NCBI RefSeq assembly: GCF_007829815.1
Contig: NZ_VIWT01000001.1
Location: 248,001 to 312,000 of the forward strand
Reading direction: 5' to 3'
Source of the DNA: Kitasatospora viridis
Lineage (GTDB): Bacteria > Actinomycetota > Actinomycetes > Streptomycetales > Streptomycetaceae
Length of the DNA stretch: 64,000 bases
In this document: piece by piece, positions 17,914 to 27,795 of the stretch
Position numbering within the stretch: the stretch's first letter is position 1
Layout: each line of letters starts with the position of its first letter
Notes under the pieces: model-generated
The model's input: only the letters and a program-made list of their open reading frames with translations
Databases searched by the model: none
What the model was told of the DNA's origin: nothing
Position numbers and translations under genes: made by a program

Positions 17914-18303
17914 TCAGCCCTCGCGCCGGGCGTACTGGAAGACGAACCCGGCCACCCCCGGGGCCAGCACGCCGAAGCCGATCAGCGCCAGCCAGGTGCC
18001 GTAGACCACGCCGAGGGCCAGCACCGCGGCCCCGGCCGCGGTCAGCAGCGGGTAGGCGGAGGCGGGGGCGAAGAACGCCAGCGGGCCGGCACCGGCGGCG
18101 ATCTCCGCCGACCCGTCGTCAGCGGGGCGCCGACCCAGCTTGACGTGCTGCGCCCAGCAGAACGAGGCCACCAGCGAGGCCATCAGGAAGGCCACCACCA
18201 GCGCCGCCTTGCCGACCGGCTCGCGGGCGAACCAGCCGTAGATCCCGGCCGTCACCGCGAAGAAGCCGGCCACACCCGTGAACAGCCAGGCCTCCGCCTT
18301 CAC
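17914..18303 (-). CDS. ctaF: Actinobacterial cytochrome c oxidase subunit IV
   Basis: A 129-residue four-helix membrane protein ([37 protein letters not shown]; two C-terminal helices) matching the small actinobacterial oxidase subunit IV. The GTG start at 18303 overlaps the ctaD stop as GTGA, so the two are translationally coupled. The gene ends seven bases from the convergent qcrB stop. Confidence 0.85.
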   Translation of the reverse strand: MKAEAWLFTGVAGFFAVTAGIYGWFAREPVGKAALVVAFLMASLVASFCWAQHVKLGRRPADDGSAEIAAGAGPLAFFAPASAYPLLTAAGAAVLALGVVYGTWLALIGFGVLAPGVAGFVFQYARREG

Positions 18304-19967
18304 CGGGCCGCCTCCTGCTCCTCGATCGCCGCCCGGCTGTGCGCCGGGTGGTGCAGGTCGAAGGCCGGGCACTCGGACCGGATCCGGGGCAGCGCGTGGA
18401 AGTTGTGCCGGGGCGGCGGGCAGGAGGTGGCCCACTCCAGCGAGCGGCCGAAGCCCCAGGGGTCGTCCTCGGTCACCTTGGGCGCGTACTTGGTGGTGTG
18501 CCAGACGTTGTAGAGGAACGGCAGGGTGGACAGGCCCAGCAGCACCGAGCCGATCGAGGAGACGGTGTTGAGCGTGGTGAAGCCGTCCGAGGCCAGGTAG
18601 TCGGCGTACCGCCGGGGCATGCCCGCCGCGCCCAGCCAGTGCTGCACCAGGAAGGTGGTGTGGAAGCCCGGGTAGAGGGTCCAGAAGTGCACCTTGCCGA
18701 GCCGCTCGGAGAGCATCCGGCCGGTGATCTTGGGCCACCAGAAGTAGAAGCCGGCGAAGGTCGCGAAGACCACGGTGCCGAACAGCACGTAGTGCAGGTG
18801 CGCCACCACGAAGAAGCTGTCCGTCACGTGGAAGTCGATCGGCGGGGCGGCCAGCAGCACCCCGGTCAGACCGCCGAACAGGAAGGTGGTCAGGAAGCCG
18901 ATCGAGAACAGCATCGGGGTCTCGAAGGAGAGCGAGCCGCCCCACATGGTGCCGATCCAGTTGAAGAACTTCACCCCGGTCGGCACCGCGATCAGCAGCG
19001 AGGTGAGCGAGAAGAACGGCAGCAGCACCTGGCCGGTGGCGAACATGTGGTGCGCCCAGACCACCGCGGAGAGCGCGGTGATCGCGATCGTGGCGCCGAT
19101 CAGGCTCTGGTAGCCGAAGATCGGCTTGCGGCTGAAGACCGGGATGATCTCGCTGATGATGCCGAAGAACGGCAGCGCCACGATGTACACCTCCGGGTGC
19201 CCGAAGAACCAGAACAGGTGCTGCCACAGCAGCGCGCCGCCGTTCGCCGGGTCGAAGACGTGGGTGCCGAGCCGGCGGTCGGCCTCCAGCGCGAACAGCG
19301 CGGCGGTCAGCACCGGGAAGGCGAGCAGCGCCAGGATCGAGGTGAACAGCACGTTCCAGGTGAAGACCGGCATCCGGAACAGCGTCATGCCCGGGGCGCG
19401 CAGGCAGACGATGGTGGTGATGAAGTTCACCGCGCCCAGGATGGTGCTCAGGCCGGCCACCACCAGGCCCATCGCCCACAGGTCGCCGCCGCTGCCCGGG
19501 CTGCGCACCGGGCCGTTCAGCGGGGCGTAGGCGAACCAGCCGAAGGAGGCGGCGCCGTTGGTGGTGAAGAAGCCGCTCACCACCATCAGCCCGCCGAACA
19601 GGAAGACCCAGTAGGTGAAGGCGTTCAGCCGGGGGAACGCCACGTCCGGCGAACCGATCTGGAGCGGCATCACCGCGTTGGCGAAGCCGGCGAAGGTGGG
19701 CGTGGCGAAGAGCAGCATCATCACCGTGCCGTGGATGGTGAAGAGCTGGTTGTACTGCTCGTTGCTGAACAGCTGGAGGCCGGGGCGGGCCAGCTCGGCC
19801 CGCATCAGCAGCGCCAGGATCCCGGCGAACAGGAAGAACCCGAAGGCCGTGACCAGGTAGAGGTTGCCGATCGCCTTGTGGTCCGTCGTGGTCAGCCACC
19901 CGAGCAGCCGTTCGCCCCGGCGCACCCGGACCCCGGTCGCCGCCGCCGGCTCGGCGAGCTGCGTCAT
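18300..19967 (-). CDS. ctaD: Cytochrome c oxidase subunit I (aa3 type)
   Basis: A 555-residue catalytic subunit with heme a/a3 and CuB. Visible motifs are [21 protein letters not shown] (low-spin heme His), [15 protein letters not shown] (CuB His and cross-linked Tyr), [10 protein letters not shown] and [18 protein letters not shown] 19967 is preceded by GGGAGGT. Subunits II and III (ctaC, ctaE) are not in the window, so this is likely a paralogous oxidase gene used alongside a main ctaCDFE set elsewhere. Confidence 0.95.
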   Translation of the reverse strand: MTQLAEPAAATGVRVRRGERLLGWLTTTDHKAIGNLYLVTAFGFFLFAGILALLMRAELARPGLQLFSNEQYNQLFTIHGTVMMLLFATPTFAGFANAVMPLQIGSPDVAFPRLNAFTYWVFLFGGLMVVSGFFTTNGAASFGWFAYAPLNGPVRSPGSGGDLWAMGLVVAGLSTILGAVNFITTIVCLRAPGMTLFRMPVFTWNVLFTSILALLAFPVLTAALFALEADRRLGTHVFDPANGGALLWQHLFWFFGHPEVYIVALPFFGIISEIIPVFSRKPIFGYQSLIGATIAITALSAVVWAHHMFATGQVLLPFFSLTSLLIAVPTGVKFFNWIGTMWGGSLSFETPMLFSIGFLTTFLFGGLTGVLLAAPPIDFHVTDSFFVVAHLHYVLFGTVVFATFAGFYFWWPKITGRMLSERLGKVHFWTLYPGFHTTFLVQHWLGAAGMPRRYADYLASDGFTTLNTVSSIGSVLLGLSTLPFLYNVWHTTKYAPKVTEDDPWGFGRSLEWATSCPPPRHNFHALPRIRSECPAFDLHHPAHSRAAIEEQEAAR

Positions 19968-20009
19968 CCGACCTCCCTGTGCGAGAACCGACGGTGTCCA
20001 TGCAATCAC

Positions 20010-20114
20010 CGAAGGTTTCCGGCCGGGGTCAGGCGCGCACGCGGCGCCCGGGGTTCACCGCTGCGCTCGCCGGCGCGCTCACCGCTGCGCCCAGCGCCGC
20101 GCTCACCACCGCGC
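20010..20114. repeat. Low-complexity degenerate repeat between ctaD and glkA
   Basis: About 20055-20125 consists of imperfect copies of a short GCGCTCACCGC-type unit, running up to and slightly into the end of the kinase gene. It could reflect replication slippage; no coding role is evident in the intergenic part. Confidence 0.4.
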
Positions 20115-21257
20115 TCAGCGCTCCGCGCGGGAGCGCTTCACGGTGCGGAAGCGGCGGGCGACGGCGCGGGCCAGGTCGGCCGCGCCGATCAGGCCGGCCT
20201 CGTTGCCCAGGGCGGCGGGGACGATCTGGGCCTCGGGGCGGAAGCCGCGGCCGGTCAGGGTGCGGCGGAAGGTCTCCTGGGCCGGGGCGAGCAGCAGGTC
20301 GCCGGCGGCCGAGACGCCGCCGCCGATCACGAAGCGGCCGGGGTCCAGGGCGGCGGCCAGGTTGGCCAGGCCGATGCCGAGCCAGCTGCCGATGTCGTGC
20401 AGCAGCTCGACCGCCATCGGGTCGCCGGCCCGGGCCGCCTCGGTGACCAGCGGACCGGTGATCGCCGAGACCTCGCCGCCGACCCGGGCCAGCAGCGGCT
20501 GGGCCACCGGGGACTCGGCGGCGGCCAGCTCGCGGGCCTCGCGGACCAGCGCGTTGCCGGAGGAGTACTGCTCCCAGCAGCCCCGGTTGCCGCACGGGCA
20601 GCGGTGGCCGCCGGGCACCACCTGCATGTGGCCGAACTCGCCGGCCAGGCCGTACCGGCCCCGGTCGACGTAGCCCTGACGCACCACGGCGCCGCCGATG
20701 CCGGTGCCCAGGGTGATCATCACCACCAGGTCCTCGCCGCGGCCGGCGCCGAACCGCCACTCGGCCCACGCGGCCGCGTTGGCGTCGTTCTCCACCACCA
20801 CCGGGAACTTCAGCCGGTCGCTGAGCGCCTCGCGCAGCGGCTCGTCGCGCCAGTTCAGGTGCGGGGCGAAGAGCACCCGGGAGCGGTCGGAGTCCACCCA
20901 GCCCGCGGCGCCGATGCCGACCGCGTGCACGTCGTGCCGGTCGGCCAGCTCCAGCACCAGCTCGACGATGACGTCCTCGACCACCTTGGGGCTCTTGCTC
21001 TTGTCCGGGGTGTCGGCGCGCAGCTGCTCGACGATCACGCCCTCGCCGCTGACCACGCCGGCCACCACCTTGGTGCCGCCGATGTCGATGCCGATGGTGG
21101 GCAGGCGGAGCACCCCGGCCGGCAGGGTGCGGCGACGGCGGTCGCGGTAGCGCTCGGTCTGGTGCGGGCCGCCGGCCCGCTGGCCGAGCCCGCGCTGGCC
21201 GAGGCCGAGCAGAGCGGGCAGAACGGGTTGGCCACTGCGGCCGGAGGACTGTGTCAC
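20115..21257 (-). CDS. glkA: ROK-family glucokinase
   Basis: A 380-residue ROK sugar kinase that phosphorylates glucose with ATP. The phosphate loop IGIDIGGTKVVAGV (near residue 55), VVVENDANAAAWAEW, ITLGTGIGGAVV and the zinc motif HMQVVPGGHRCPCGNRGCWE are intact. A basic, Arg/Gln-rich leader of about 50 residues precedes the P-loop, as in some streptomycete paralogues. The GTG at 21257 has no strong ribosome site, so the start is tentative; a GTG just before LRLPTIG is the alternative. ROK kinases in streptomycetes also act in carbon catabolite control. Confidence 0.85.
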   Translation of the reverse strand: MTQSSGRSGQPVLPALLGLGQRGLGQRAGGPHQTERYRDRRRRTLPAGVLRLPTIGIDIGGTKVVAGVVSGEGVIVEQLRADTPDKSKSPKVVEDVIVELVLELADRHDVHAVGIGAAGWVDSDRSRVLFAPHLNWRDEPLREALSDRLKFPVVVENDANAAAWAEWRFGAGRGEDLVVMITLGTGIGGAVVRQGYVDRGRYGLAGEFGHMQVVPGGHRCPCGNRGCWEQYSSGNALVREARELAAAESPVAQPLLARVGGEVSAITGPLVTEAARAGDPMAVELLHDIGSWLGIGLANLAAALDPGRFVIGGGVSAAGDLLLAPAQETFRRTLTGRGFRPEAQIVPAALGNEAGLIGAADLARAVARRFRTVKRSRAER

Positions 21258-21581
21258 GCGGTGACGATACGCCCCGTCAGATGGGAATCCGCTGACCGAA
21301 CCCTGAAGATCACGTCCGTGGGTGCGCACGGAGCCCCCGCGCAGATGACAGACTAGGGCAGGTCACTTCGGGCGCTCCCAGGTACACGTGATCTTCCTCT
21401 CAGGTTTCCCCCAGGTACGGGGGCAACCGGGCATGCGTTCACACCGTCCCCCTTTTGTGAGGGCTCCGGCCGAGTCCCCGGGCTCCACCGAGGTCGACAG
21501 CTCCACCGACAACGCCAGCTCCACACGAATGCGCTCCGGCCAGCGGGACCGGGCGGTCTGAACCCGGATACGAGACACAGA
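21258..21581. promoter_or_regulatory. Intergenic region with a direct repeat
   Basis: These 324 bp separate divergent glkA and the esterase gene. The only structure I see is a direct repeat CCCAGGTAC at 21377-21385 and 21410-21418, start-to-start 33 bp (three helical turns), which could be a pair of same-face protein sites. No convincing small ORF is present. Confidence 0.4.
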
Positions 21582-22703
21582 ATGCAACTGACAGGTCAGC
21601 CCTTCCTGATCCTTACGATCATCCTGGTGCCGGTCTCCATCGTGCTCGCCCTGCTCCTGTGGGGCCGGGTGCGCGGGCCGAAGCCGGTGCAGCTGCTGTC
21701 GCGCCTGGTGATGATCCTGTTCTGCCAGGCGACGGCGGTGACCATGGTGTTCGTCATGGTCAACAACGCCAACCTGATCTACGGCAGCTGGAGCGACCTG
21801 CTCGGTTCGGACAGTCACGTGCGCGCGGTGCCGGACCCGCCGGCCGACGGCGGTCAGCCGGGGGCCGGCAACGACGCCAAGCCGGCGAAGGTGCTGCAGC
21901 AGTTCAAGGGCGTGGGCGACCCGCTGGTGCCCTCCGACGTGCAGACCACCGACCTGCGGGGCCAGCTCTCCGGGGTGGACGGCGAGGTCAACGTCTGGCT
22001 GCCGCCGCAGTACAACGACCCGGCCTGGAAGGACAAGAAGTTCCCGGTGGTGGAGCTGCTGCCGGGCTTCCCGGGCTCCTCCAAGACCTGGTTCGGCACC
22101 CTGAAGGTCTCCGACCAGCTGAAGCCGCTGATGCAGTCCGGCCAGGTGACCCCGTTCATCCTGATCTCGCCGCGCACCCAGCTGATCAGCACCACCGTGG
22201 ACACCGGCTGCGCCAACATCCCGGGCAAGGTCAACGCGGACACCTGGATCTCCCAGGACGTGCCGAACATGATCATCGACAACTTCCGCGCCGACCCGTC
22301 CCCCGCCGCCTGGGCGGTGGCCGGCTACTCGGCCGGCGGGCACTGCGCGGACCGGATGGCGCTGCTGCACCCGGACCGCTACCGCGCGGGCATCAGCCTC
22401 TCCGGCTACAGCGACCCGGGCGCCGAGGAGCTCGCGCTGACCGCGAAGGACCCGAAGCTGCGGCAGACCTCGAACCCGCTCTACATCCTGCAGCACGCCG
22501 CCACCCCGCCGAAGGTCGCGCTCTTCCAGAGCGGCAACAAGGGCGACGGCTACGAGGACGGCCAGGCGCTGGCCGCCGCCGCGAAGGCCCCGACCACGGT
22601 GACCGTGCAGGAGACCAACGGCCCGCACACCCCGTCGGTCTGGCGCCCGATGCTGCCGGGCGTCTTCAAGTGGCTGAGCGCGATCATCCCGGCCCCGCAC
22701 TGA
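21582..22703 (+). CDS. Membrane-anchored alpha/beta-hydrolase, esterase D-like
   Basis: A 373-residue protein with two N-terminal membrane helices (about residues 7-27 and 40-62) and an exported alpha/beta-hydrolase domain of the antigen 85/esterase D type. INVWLPPQYND-like strand VNVWLPPQYND, the nucleophile elbow GYSAGGHCA (Ser near residue 250) and GPHTPSVWRPML with a likely catalytic His are present. The substrate is unknown; family members include mycolyltransferase-like and S-formylglutathione hydrolase-like esterases. It ends before a bidirectional terminator. Confidence 0.82.
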   Translation: MQLTGQPFLILTIILVPVSIVLALLLWGRVRGPKPVQLLSRLVMILFCQATAVTMVFVMVNNANLIYGSWSDLLGSDSHVRAVPDPPADGGQPGAGNDAKPAKVLQQFKGVGDPLVPSDVQTTDLRGQLSGVDGEVNVWLPPQYNDPAWKDKKFPVVELLPGFPGSSKTWFGTLKVSDQLKPLMQSGQVTPFILISPRTQLISTTVDTGCANIPGKVNADTWISQDVPNMIIDNFRADPSPAAWAVAGYSAGGHCADRMALLHPDRYRAGISLSGYSDPGAEELALTAKDPKLRQTSNPLYILQHAATPPKVALFQSGNKGDGYEDGQALAAAAKAPTTVTVQETNGPHTPSVWRPMLPGVFKWLSAIIPAPH

Positions 22704-22741
22704 CCGGGGCGCCCGGCCCGGGCATCCGCCCGAACTCCGCT

Positions 22742-22775
22742 GACAGCCGACGGATCCGACGATCCGTCGGCTGTC
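22742..22775. terminator. Bidirectional terminator between convergent genes
   Basis: GACAGCCGACGGATC and GATCCGTCGGCTGTC form a perfect 15-bp stem with loop CGAC, placed between the stops at 22703 (plus) and 22782 (minus). Confidence 0.88.
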
Positions 22776-22781
22776 GGCGTG

Positions 22782-24320
22782 TCAGCCTCCTTCGGGCAGC
22801 AGGCCGGTGAGCAGGAAGCGGGTGAACGGCGCGGCCACCGCCGGGTCGGTGAAGTCCATGCCGTGGCCCGAGGCGTCGAAGCTCGCCATCGCGGCCCGCC
22901 GGCCGAAGGCGGCCAGGGTCTGCCGGGCCCCGGCGTAGGGGGTGTCGGGATCGCGGAGGTTCTGCAGCAGCAGGACGTTGCGCGGCCCGGGGGTGCTGCC
23001 GACCCGCACCGGCGGCTCGCCGGGTTCGCCGTGCCAGAAGGCGCACGGCCACACGTTGCCGGGCATCCCGTTGGTCAGCGGGTAGCGGATCCGGTCGGCG
23101 GCGGTCCGGGCCGCGTAGTACCCGGGGTCGCGCGGCCACGCGCTGTCGCCGCAGAGCACGGCGTCCTGGGCGGCGACGAAGTTGTCGGGGAGCACCGTGG
23201 GGATCGCGGTGGGGCTCGCGGTGGGGCGCGCGGTGCCCTGGCCGGCGGCCGGGGCGGCCTGCCCGGCGGCGAGCTGCCAGGCGCGGGCGGCCAGCGGGTA
23301 GTAGACCTTCCCCACCAGGCTCGCGTAGGTGAGCGTGCGGAACGCGTTGCCGGTCAGCCGGCCGACCGGCGCGGCGTCCAGCTTCGCGGCCAGCCGGAAG
23401 TAGGTCGCCCGGACCTCGGCGGGGGTGGACCCGAAGTGCAGCGCGGCGTCCTGGGCGGCCAGCCAGGCGGCCAGGTCGGGGAAGGACTGCTCGGCGCCGA
23501 GGCCCACCATGCCGAGCGCCTGCTGCTCGCCGCCGGGCGGGACCACGCTGTCCAGCACCACCCGGTCGGTGCGGTCGGGGAAGAGCGTGGCGTAGACCTC
23601 GCCCAGGTAGGTCCCGTAGGAGCTGCCGAGGTAGGAGATCCGGCGCAGGCCCAGCGCCGCCCGGATCCGGTCGATGTCCCGGGCCGAGTTGGCCGTGCTG
23701 ACCCCGGCCTGGTCGGCCCCGGCGGCGGCGCACCGGTCGGCGACCTCGCGCGCGTAGGCCAGGTTGCCCGCGATCGACCCGTCGGCGGCCGGGAAGGGGT
23801 AGATCACCGCGGCGGCGCGGTCCGCCGCGGGGAGGTCGCAGTGCACCGGGGCGCTGTTGCCGACCCCGCGCTCGTCGAACCCGACCAGGTCGTAGGAGCG
23901 CAGCACCGCGGCGGGCAGCAGGCCGGCCATCCGGCTCGGGTAGTCCAGCCCCGAGCCGCCCGGCCCGCCGGGCACCACCAGCAGCACTCCGCGCCGCTGC
24001 CCGGGATCGGCGGTCCGGATCCGGGAGACCGCGAGCCGGATCGTCCCGGCGGCCGGGTCCCGGTAGTCGCGCGGCACCGCGACCACGGCGCACTGCTCGC
24101 GCGGGTCCCGCGGCGGCACCGTCCCGTCGGCCCCCGGCGTCCCGGCCGGGCAGCCGCCCCACGCCAACCCGCCGCCCCACGCCGACCCGCCGCCGGGCGC
24201 CCGCGCCACCGCGGGCACCGACACCCCGAGGGTCAGCAGCGCCGCGGCCAGCACCGGCCCCAGCACCAGCCGCGGCCGCATTCGCAGCCGCGGCATCCGA
24301 CGCACCGTCATCTGAGTCAT
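22782..24320 (-). CDS. Secreted tripeptidyl-aminopeptidase-like alpha/beta-hydrolase
   Basis: A 512-residue exported S33-type serine peptidase. The signal peptide (RPRLVLGPVLAAALLTLGV, cleavage near VARA) is followed by VVPGGPGGSG (oxyanion loop), the nucleophile elbow YLGSSYGTYLG, and a C-terminal TAP-like domain with LRDPDTPYAGA (catalytic Asp) and SGHGMDF (catalytic His). Streptomycete relatives (Tap, SlpD, SlpE) trim N-terminal tripeptides from extracellular proteins. No ribosome site precedes ATG 24320, but a -10-like TAGCCT lies seven bases upstream, so the transcript may be leaderless. An ATG at 24311 is the alternative. Confidence 0.9.
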   Translation of the reverse strand: MTQMTVRRMPRLRMRPRLVLGPVLAAALLTLGVSVPAVARAPGGGSAWGGGLAWGGCPAGTPGADGTVPPRDPREQCAVVAVPRDYRDPAAGTIRLAVSRIRTADPGQRRGVLLVVPGGPGGSGLDYPSRMAGLLPAAVLRSYDLVGFDERGVGNSAPVHCDLPAADRAAAVIYPFPAADGSIAGNLAYAREVADRCAAAGADQAGVSTANSARDIDRIRAALGLRRISYLGSSYGTYLGEVYATLFPDRTDRVVLDSVVPPGGEQQALGMVGLGAEQSFPDLAAWLAAQDAALHFGSTPAEVRATYFRLAAKLDAAPVGRLTGNAFRTLTYASLVGKVYYPLAARAWQLAAGQAAPAAGQGTARPTASPTAIPTVLPDNFVAAQDAVLCGDSAWPRDPGYYAARTAADRIRYPLTNGMPGNVWPCAFWHGEPGEPPVRVGSTPGPRNVLLLQNLRDPDTPYAGARQTLAAFGRRAAMASFDASGHGMDFTDPAVAAPFTRFLLTGLLPEGG

Positions 24321-24327
24321 GGTCAGA

Positions 24328-24333
24328 AGGCTA
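24328..24333 (-). promoter_or_regulatory. Putative -10 box for a leaderless transcript
   Basis: On the minus strand TAGCCT lies seven bases before ATG 24320, which would put transcription initiation at or next to the start codon. No Shine-Dalgarno is present, consistent with leaderless translation. Confidence 0.5.
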
Positions 24334-24383
24334 GGAACGAGGGCCCTTTGGCACCTGCACCCACGGGTGGATCTCCGGGTGGA

Positions 24384-24415
24384 CCGGCTCCTCCACCCAC
24401 GGGTGGAGGAGCCGG
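24384..24415 (-). terminator. Terminator of pucR
   Basis: A 15-bp perfect stem (CCGGCTCCTCCACCC with GGGTGGAGGAGCCGG, two-base spacer) lies three bases beyond the pucR stop. It would insulate the downstream peptidase gene. Related CCACGGGTGGA elements lie directly beside it. Confidence 0.85.
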
Positions 24416-24417
24416 GG

Positions 24418-26004
24418 TCAGGCCAGCTCCAGCGCCAGGTAGAAGTCCACCCGGTCCTCCAGGCGCGACAGGTCACGCCCCGTCAATTCCTCGATCCGCC
24501 CGATCCGGTACCGCAGGGTGTTCACGTGCACGTGCAGCTGGGCGGCGCAGCGGGTCCACGAGCCGTCCGAGCGCAGGAAGGCCTCCAGGGTGCGCACCAG
24601 GTCGGCCTGGTGCTCGATGTCGTAGGCGATCACCTTGTCCAGCAGCCGGCTGCGGAAGGCCCGGCGCACCTCGTCCGGCACCGCCGCGAGCAGCAGCACG
24701 TGCGAGGCGAGCTCCTCCGGCCCGGCCACGCAGACCCGTCCGACCCGGGCCGCCGCGATCCGCCGGGCGTGCCGGGCCTCCTCCAGCGCCCCGCGCAGCC
24801 CGCCCGCCTCCTGGGCCGGGGCGGAGACCCCGAGGGTGATCCGCCCCTCCGAGCCGAGCCCGGCCTCCAGCGGCGCGAGCAGTTCGCGCAGCGCGTCGGC
24901 CGGCACCGCGGTCGAGGGCGCGGGCAGCACCACCACGGCGACCGTGCCGGAGCCGGCCACCAGGGCCATGTCCGAGGTGAGCGCCTCTTCGAGGATCGAC
25001 CGCACGGCCCCGTCGGGCAGGCCGGTGCCCTCCGCGCTGAGCACCAGCCAGGAGCCCTCGGTGCGCTGCGGCGCGGCCGCGGTGCCCTCGTACTTGGCGG
25101 CCATCGCGGTGGAGGCGTAGAGGGTGCGGCTGATCTCGGCGGGGTCGGCGTCGCGCTGCAGCAGGGTGAGCACCTCGTCGGCGAGCCGGCGGCGCAGTCG
25201 GCGGCCCTCGTCCCGGCGGATCCGCTCGGCGGCGACCAGCCGGGCCAGGTTCTCGGCCAGCTGCTGGCGCTTGGTGGTCCATTCGGTGACGTCGCCGGCG
25301 ACCGCGAGCACCCAGTCGGCCAGCGGCGCCTCGTCCTCCGGGTGGGCGGCGGCGGGCAGCAGCGAGTAGGCGCCGGAGACCAGCCGGGCCCGGTGCGGCG
25401 GCCGGCGGCGCTGCCGCTGGGCGGCCAGGTGGGCGCGGACCAGCTGGTCGCGCTCCTCGGCGGTGAGGTGGTCGGCGGGCCCGGCGACCACCCGGCCGGT
25501 CGGGGTGAGTACCCAGCAGTCCAGGTCGAGGTCGCCGCCGAGCAGGTCGAGCACCGCGTCGAGGCCGCCGCTGCCGGCCGCCGAGACCAGTTGCCGGTGC
25601 CGGTCCACCAGGGCGGCCAGGTCGGCGGCCCGGTCGGCGGAGACCTGGCGTCCGATGAACTCGGTGAGGGTGGAGAAGGCGATGTCGTCGGGCACCGCGA
25701 GCAGCGGCATCCGGTGCCGCCGGCAGGCCTCGACCAGGTCCTCGGGGATCGGTCCGACCTCGGCCTCGCCGGCCGCCAGGGCGACCGCGCCGCCGGCCGC
25801 GAGGGTCCGCACGAAGCGCTCGGAGTCCTCCGGGGCGGTGCGCCAGAGCATGCCGGTGAGCACGAGTTCGCCGCCGTGCAGGTAGCGGCCCGGGTCGTGC
25901 AGGTCCGTCGTCATGACCCCGCTGACCTGCCGGTCGAGTTCGTCCTCGGCGGCCAGCAGGCGCAGTCTCGGGGCTCCGGGGGCGAGCAGGTCTCGCACGC
26001 GCAT
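24418..26004 (-). CDS. pucR: PucR-family transcriptional regulator
   Basis: A 528-residue regulator of the PucR family, named for control of purine catabolism in Bacillus. It has an N-terminal PucR ligand domain (residues 1 to about 125, with DLHDPGRYLHGGELVLTG and MPLLAVPDD), a middle GGDEF-like segment, and a C-terminal helix-turn-helix CAAQLHVHVNTLRYRIGRIE near 490-510. ATG 26004 follows GAAAGGAG. It is divergent from the xanthine dehydrogenase operon, which is the obvious target; whether it activates or represses is not readable from sequence. Confidence 0.93.
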   Translation of the reverse strand: MRVRDLLAPGAPRLRLLAAEDELDRQVSGVMTTDLHDPGRYLHGGELVLTGMLWRTAPEDSERFVRTLAAGGAVALAAGEAEVGPIPEDLVEACRRHRMPLLAVPDDIAFSTLTEFIGRQVSADRAADLAALVDRHRQLVSAAGSGGLDAVLDLLGGDLDLDCWVLTPTGRVVAGPADHLTAEERDQLVRAHLAAQRQRRRPPHRARLVSGAYSLLPAAAHPEDEAPLADWVLAVAGDVTEWTTKRQQLAENLARLVAAERIRRDEGRRLRRRLADEVLTLLQRDADPAEISRTLYASTAMAAKYEGTAAAPQRTEGSWLVLSAEGTGLPDGAVRSILEEALTSDMALVAGSGTVAVVVLPAPSTAVPADALRELLAPLEAGLGSEGRITLGVSAPAQEAGGLRGALEEARHARRIAAARVGRVCVAGPEELASHVLLLAAVPDEVRRAFRSRLLDKVIAYDIEHQADLVRTLEAFLRSDGSWTRCAAQLHVHVNTLRYRIGRIEELTGRDLSRLEDRVDFYLALELA

Positions 26005-26401
26005 CCGCTGACTCCTTTCGTCTGAACGGTGCCCGACCAGGAGGTGGCGAGCGGGGGACAGTGTGCCCGATCGAGGGGCGTTGGGTGTTACGTATCAGCG
26101 CCGTCCGGGTCACGGCGCCGTCGCTTCACCGTCACGGCCGGATTACGGTCGTAAGGGGCGGTTGGGGCCTCGCTCAGCTGGGCGTTCACCGTCCTTAGAG
26201 GAACGTACAGGATGCCGGGCGACACCGGCGCACGGGCTTCATGCCATCGGTGACTGCCTCCGGGGCGTGGCGCGGCGGTTCACTGGCTGACACGCCGCCG
26301 GACACGTCCCGCACCGCCGCCCGCCGATCGGGCGACCTGGCCGCGGGTACCGGGCACCGTGCCCAAGGGTTCGAACGGCGACGACTTGAGGAGACACCCG
26401 C
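26005..26401. promoter_or_regulatory. Divergent control region pucR / xanthine dehydrogenase
   Basis: This 397-bp region separates the regulator from its likely targets. It contains the palindrome TTACGGTCGTAA at 26143-26154 and another TTACGT at 26088-26093, inside its least GC-rich part, which makes them candidate PucR contacts. None of the TTCAACA palindromes of the allantoin block occurs here. Confidence 0.55.
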
Positions 26402-27303
26402 ATGGAGTTCCTGCGGCCCGCCACCTGGGACGAGGCACTCGCGGCGAAGGCTGAGTTCCCGACCGCGCTGCCGATCTCTGGCGGCACGGACGTGATGGTC
26501 GAGATGAACTTCGACGTGCACCGGCCATCGGCGCTGCTTGACCTGAACCGCATCTCCGAGCTCAGGGAATGGTCGATCGACACCTCCGCCAAGGGTGACG
26601 AGACCGTTCTGCTCGGTGCCTCGGTCCCCTACTCCCGGATCATCGACGAGCTGTCCGGGCCGCTGCCCGGCCTCGCGCTGGCCGCCCACACCGTGGGCTC
26701 GCCGCAGATCCGCAACAGAGGCGGCGTCGGCGGCAACCTCGGCGGTGCGTCCCCCGCCGGTGACGCCCACCCGGCGCTGCTGGCGGCCGGCCGCGACGTG
26801 TTCGTCGAGGTCGCCTCGCACGCCCGCGGCACCCGGCTGATCCCGATCGACGAGTTCTACGTCGGTGTGAAGCGCAACTCGATGCAGCCGGACGAGCTGA
26901 TCCGCCGGGTGCACATCCCGGTGGCGGACGGCCCGCAGCAGTTCTCCAAGATCGGTACCCGCAACGCGATGGTGATCGCGGTGGCGGCCTTCGGCTTCGC
27001 GCTGCACCCGAAGACCCGCACCGTGGGCACCGGCATCGGGTCGGCCGCGCCGACCCCGCGCCGCGCGGTCGAGGCGGAGGAGTACCTGCAGGGCGTGCTC
27101 GCCGAGCGCGGTCTGTGGGAGTCGGGCGACCTGCTCGGCGCCGAGGTGGTCCAGCGGTTCGGCGAGCTGGTCCGCGCGGCCGCCTCGCCGATCGACGACG
27201 TCCGCGGCACCGCCGACTACCGGCGGCACACCCTCGCGGTGATGGCCCGGCGCACCCTCACCTGGACCTGGAACGACTACAGCAAGCAGATCAGGAGCGC
27301 GGC

Positions 27304-27307
<4 letters not shown>
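26402..27307 (+). CDS. xdhB: Xanthine dehydrogenase FAD-binding subunit
   Basis: A 301-residue molybdopterin dehydrogenase FAD subunit carrying electrons from the iron-sulfur centres to NAD. PISGGTDVMVEMNFD (about residue 28) and RGGVGGNLGGASPAGDAHP (about residue 105) are the two flavin-binding signatures, and IGTRNAMVIAVAAF completes the domain. ATG 26402 follows GAGGAG. The stop overlaps the next start (ATGA). It is the first gene of the xanthine dehydrogenase operon, opposite pucR. Confidence 0.95.

Positions 27308-27791
<484 letters not shown>

Positions 27792-27795
<4 letters not shown>

Noticed and set aside
18339..21356. A 1005-codon plus-strand open frame opposite ctaD and glkA
   Set aside because: Same reason: strongly biased composition, no domain, antisense to well-supported genes.
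26063..26290. A 75-codon plus-strand frame between pucR and the xanthine dehydrogenase operon
   Set aside because: No ribosome site, no recognisable composition, and it covers the probable control region.
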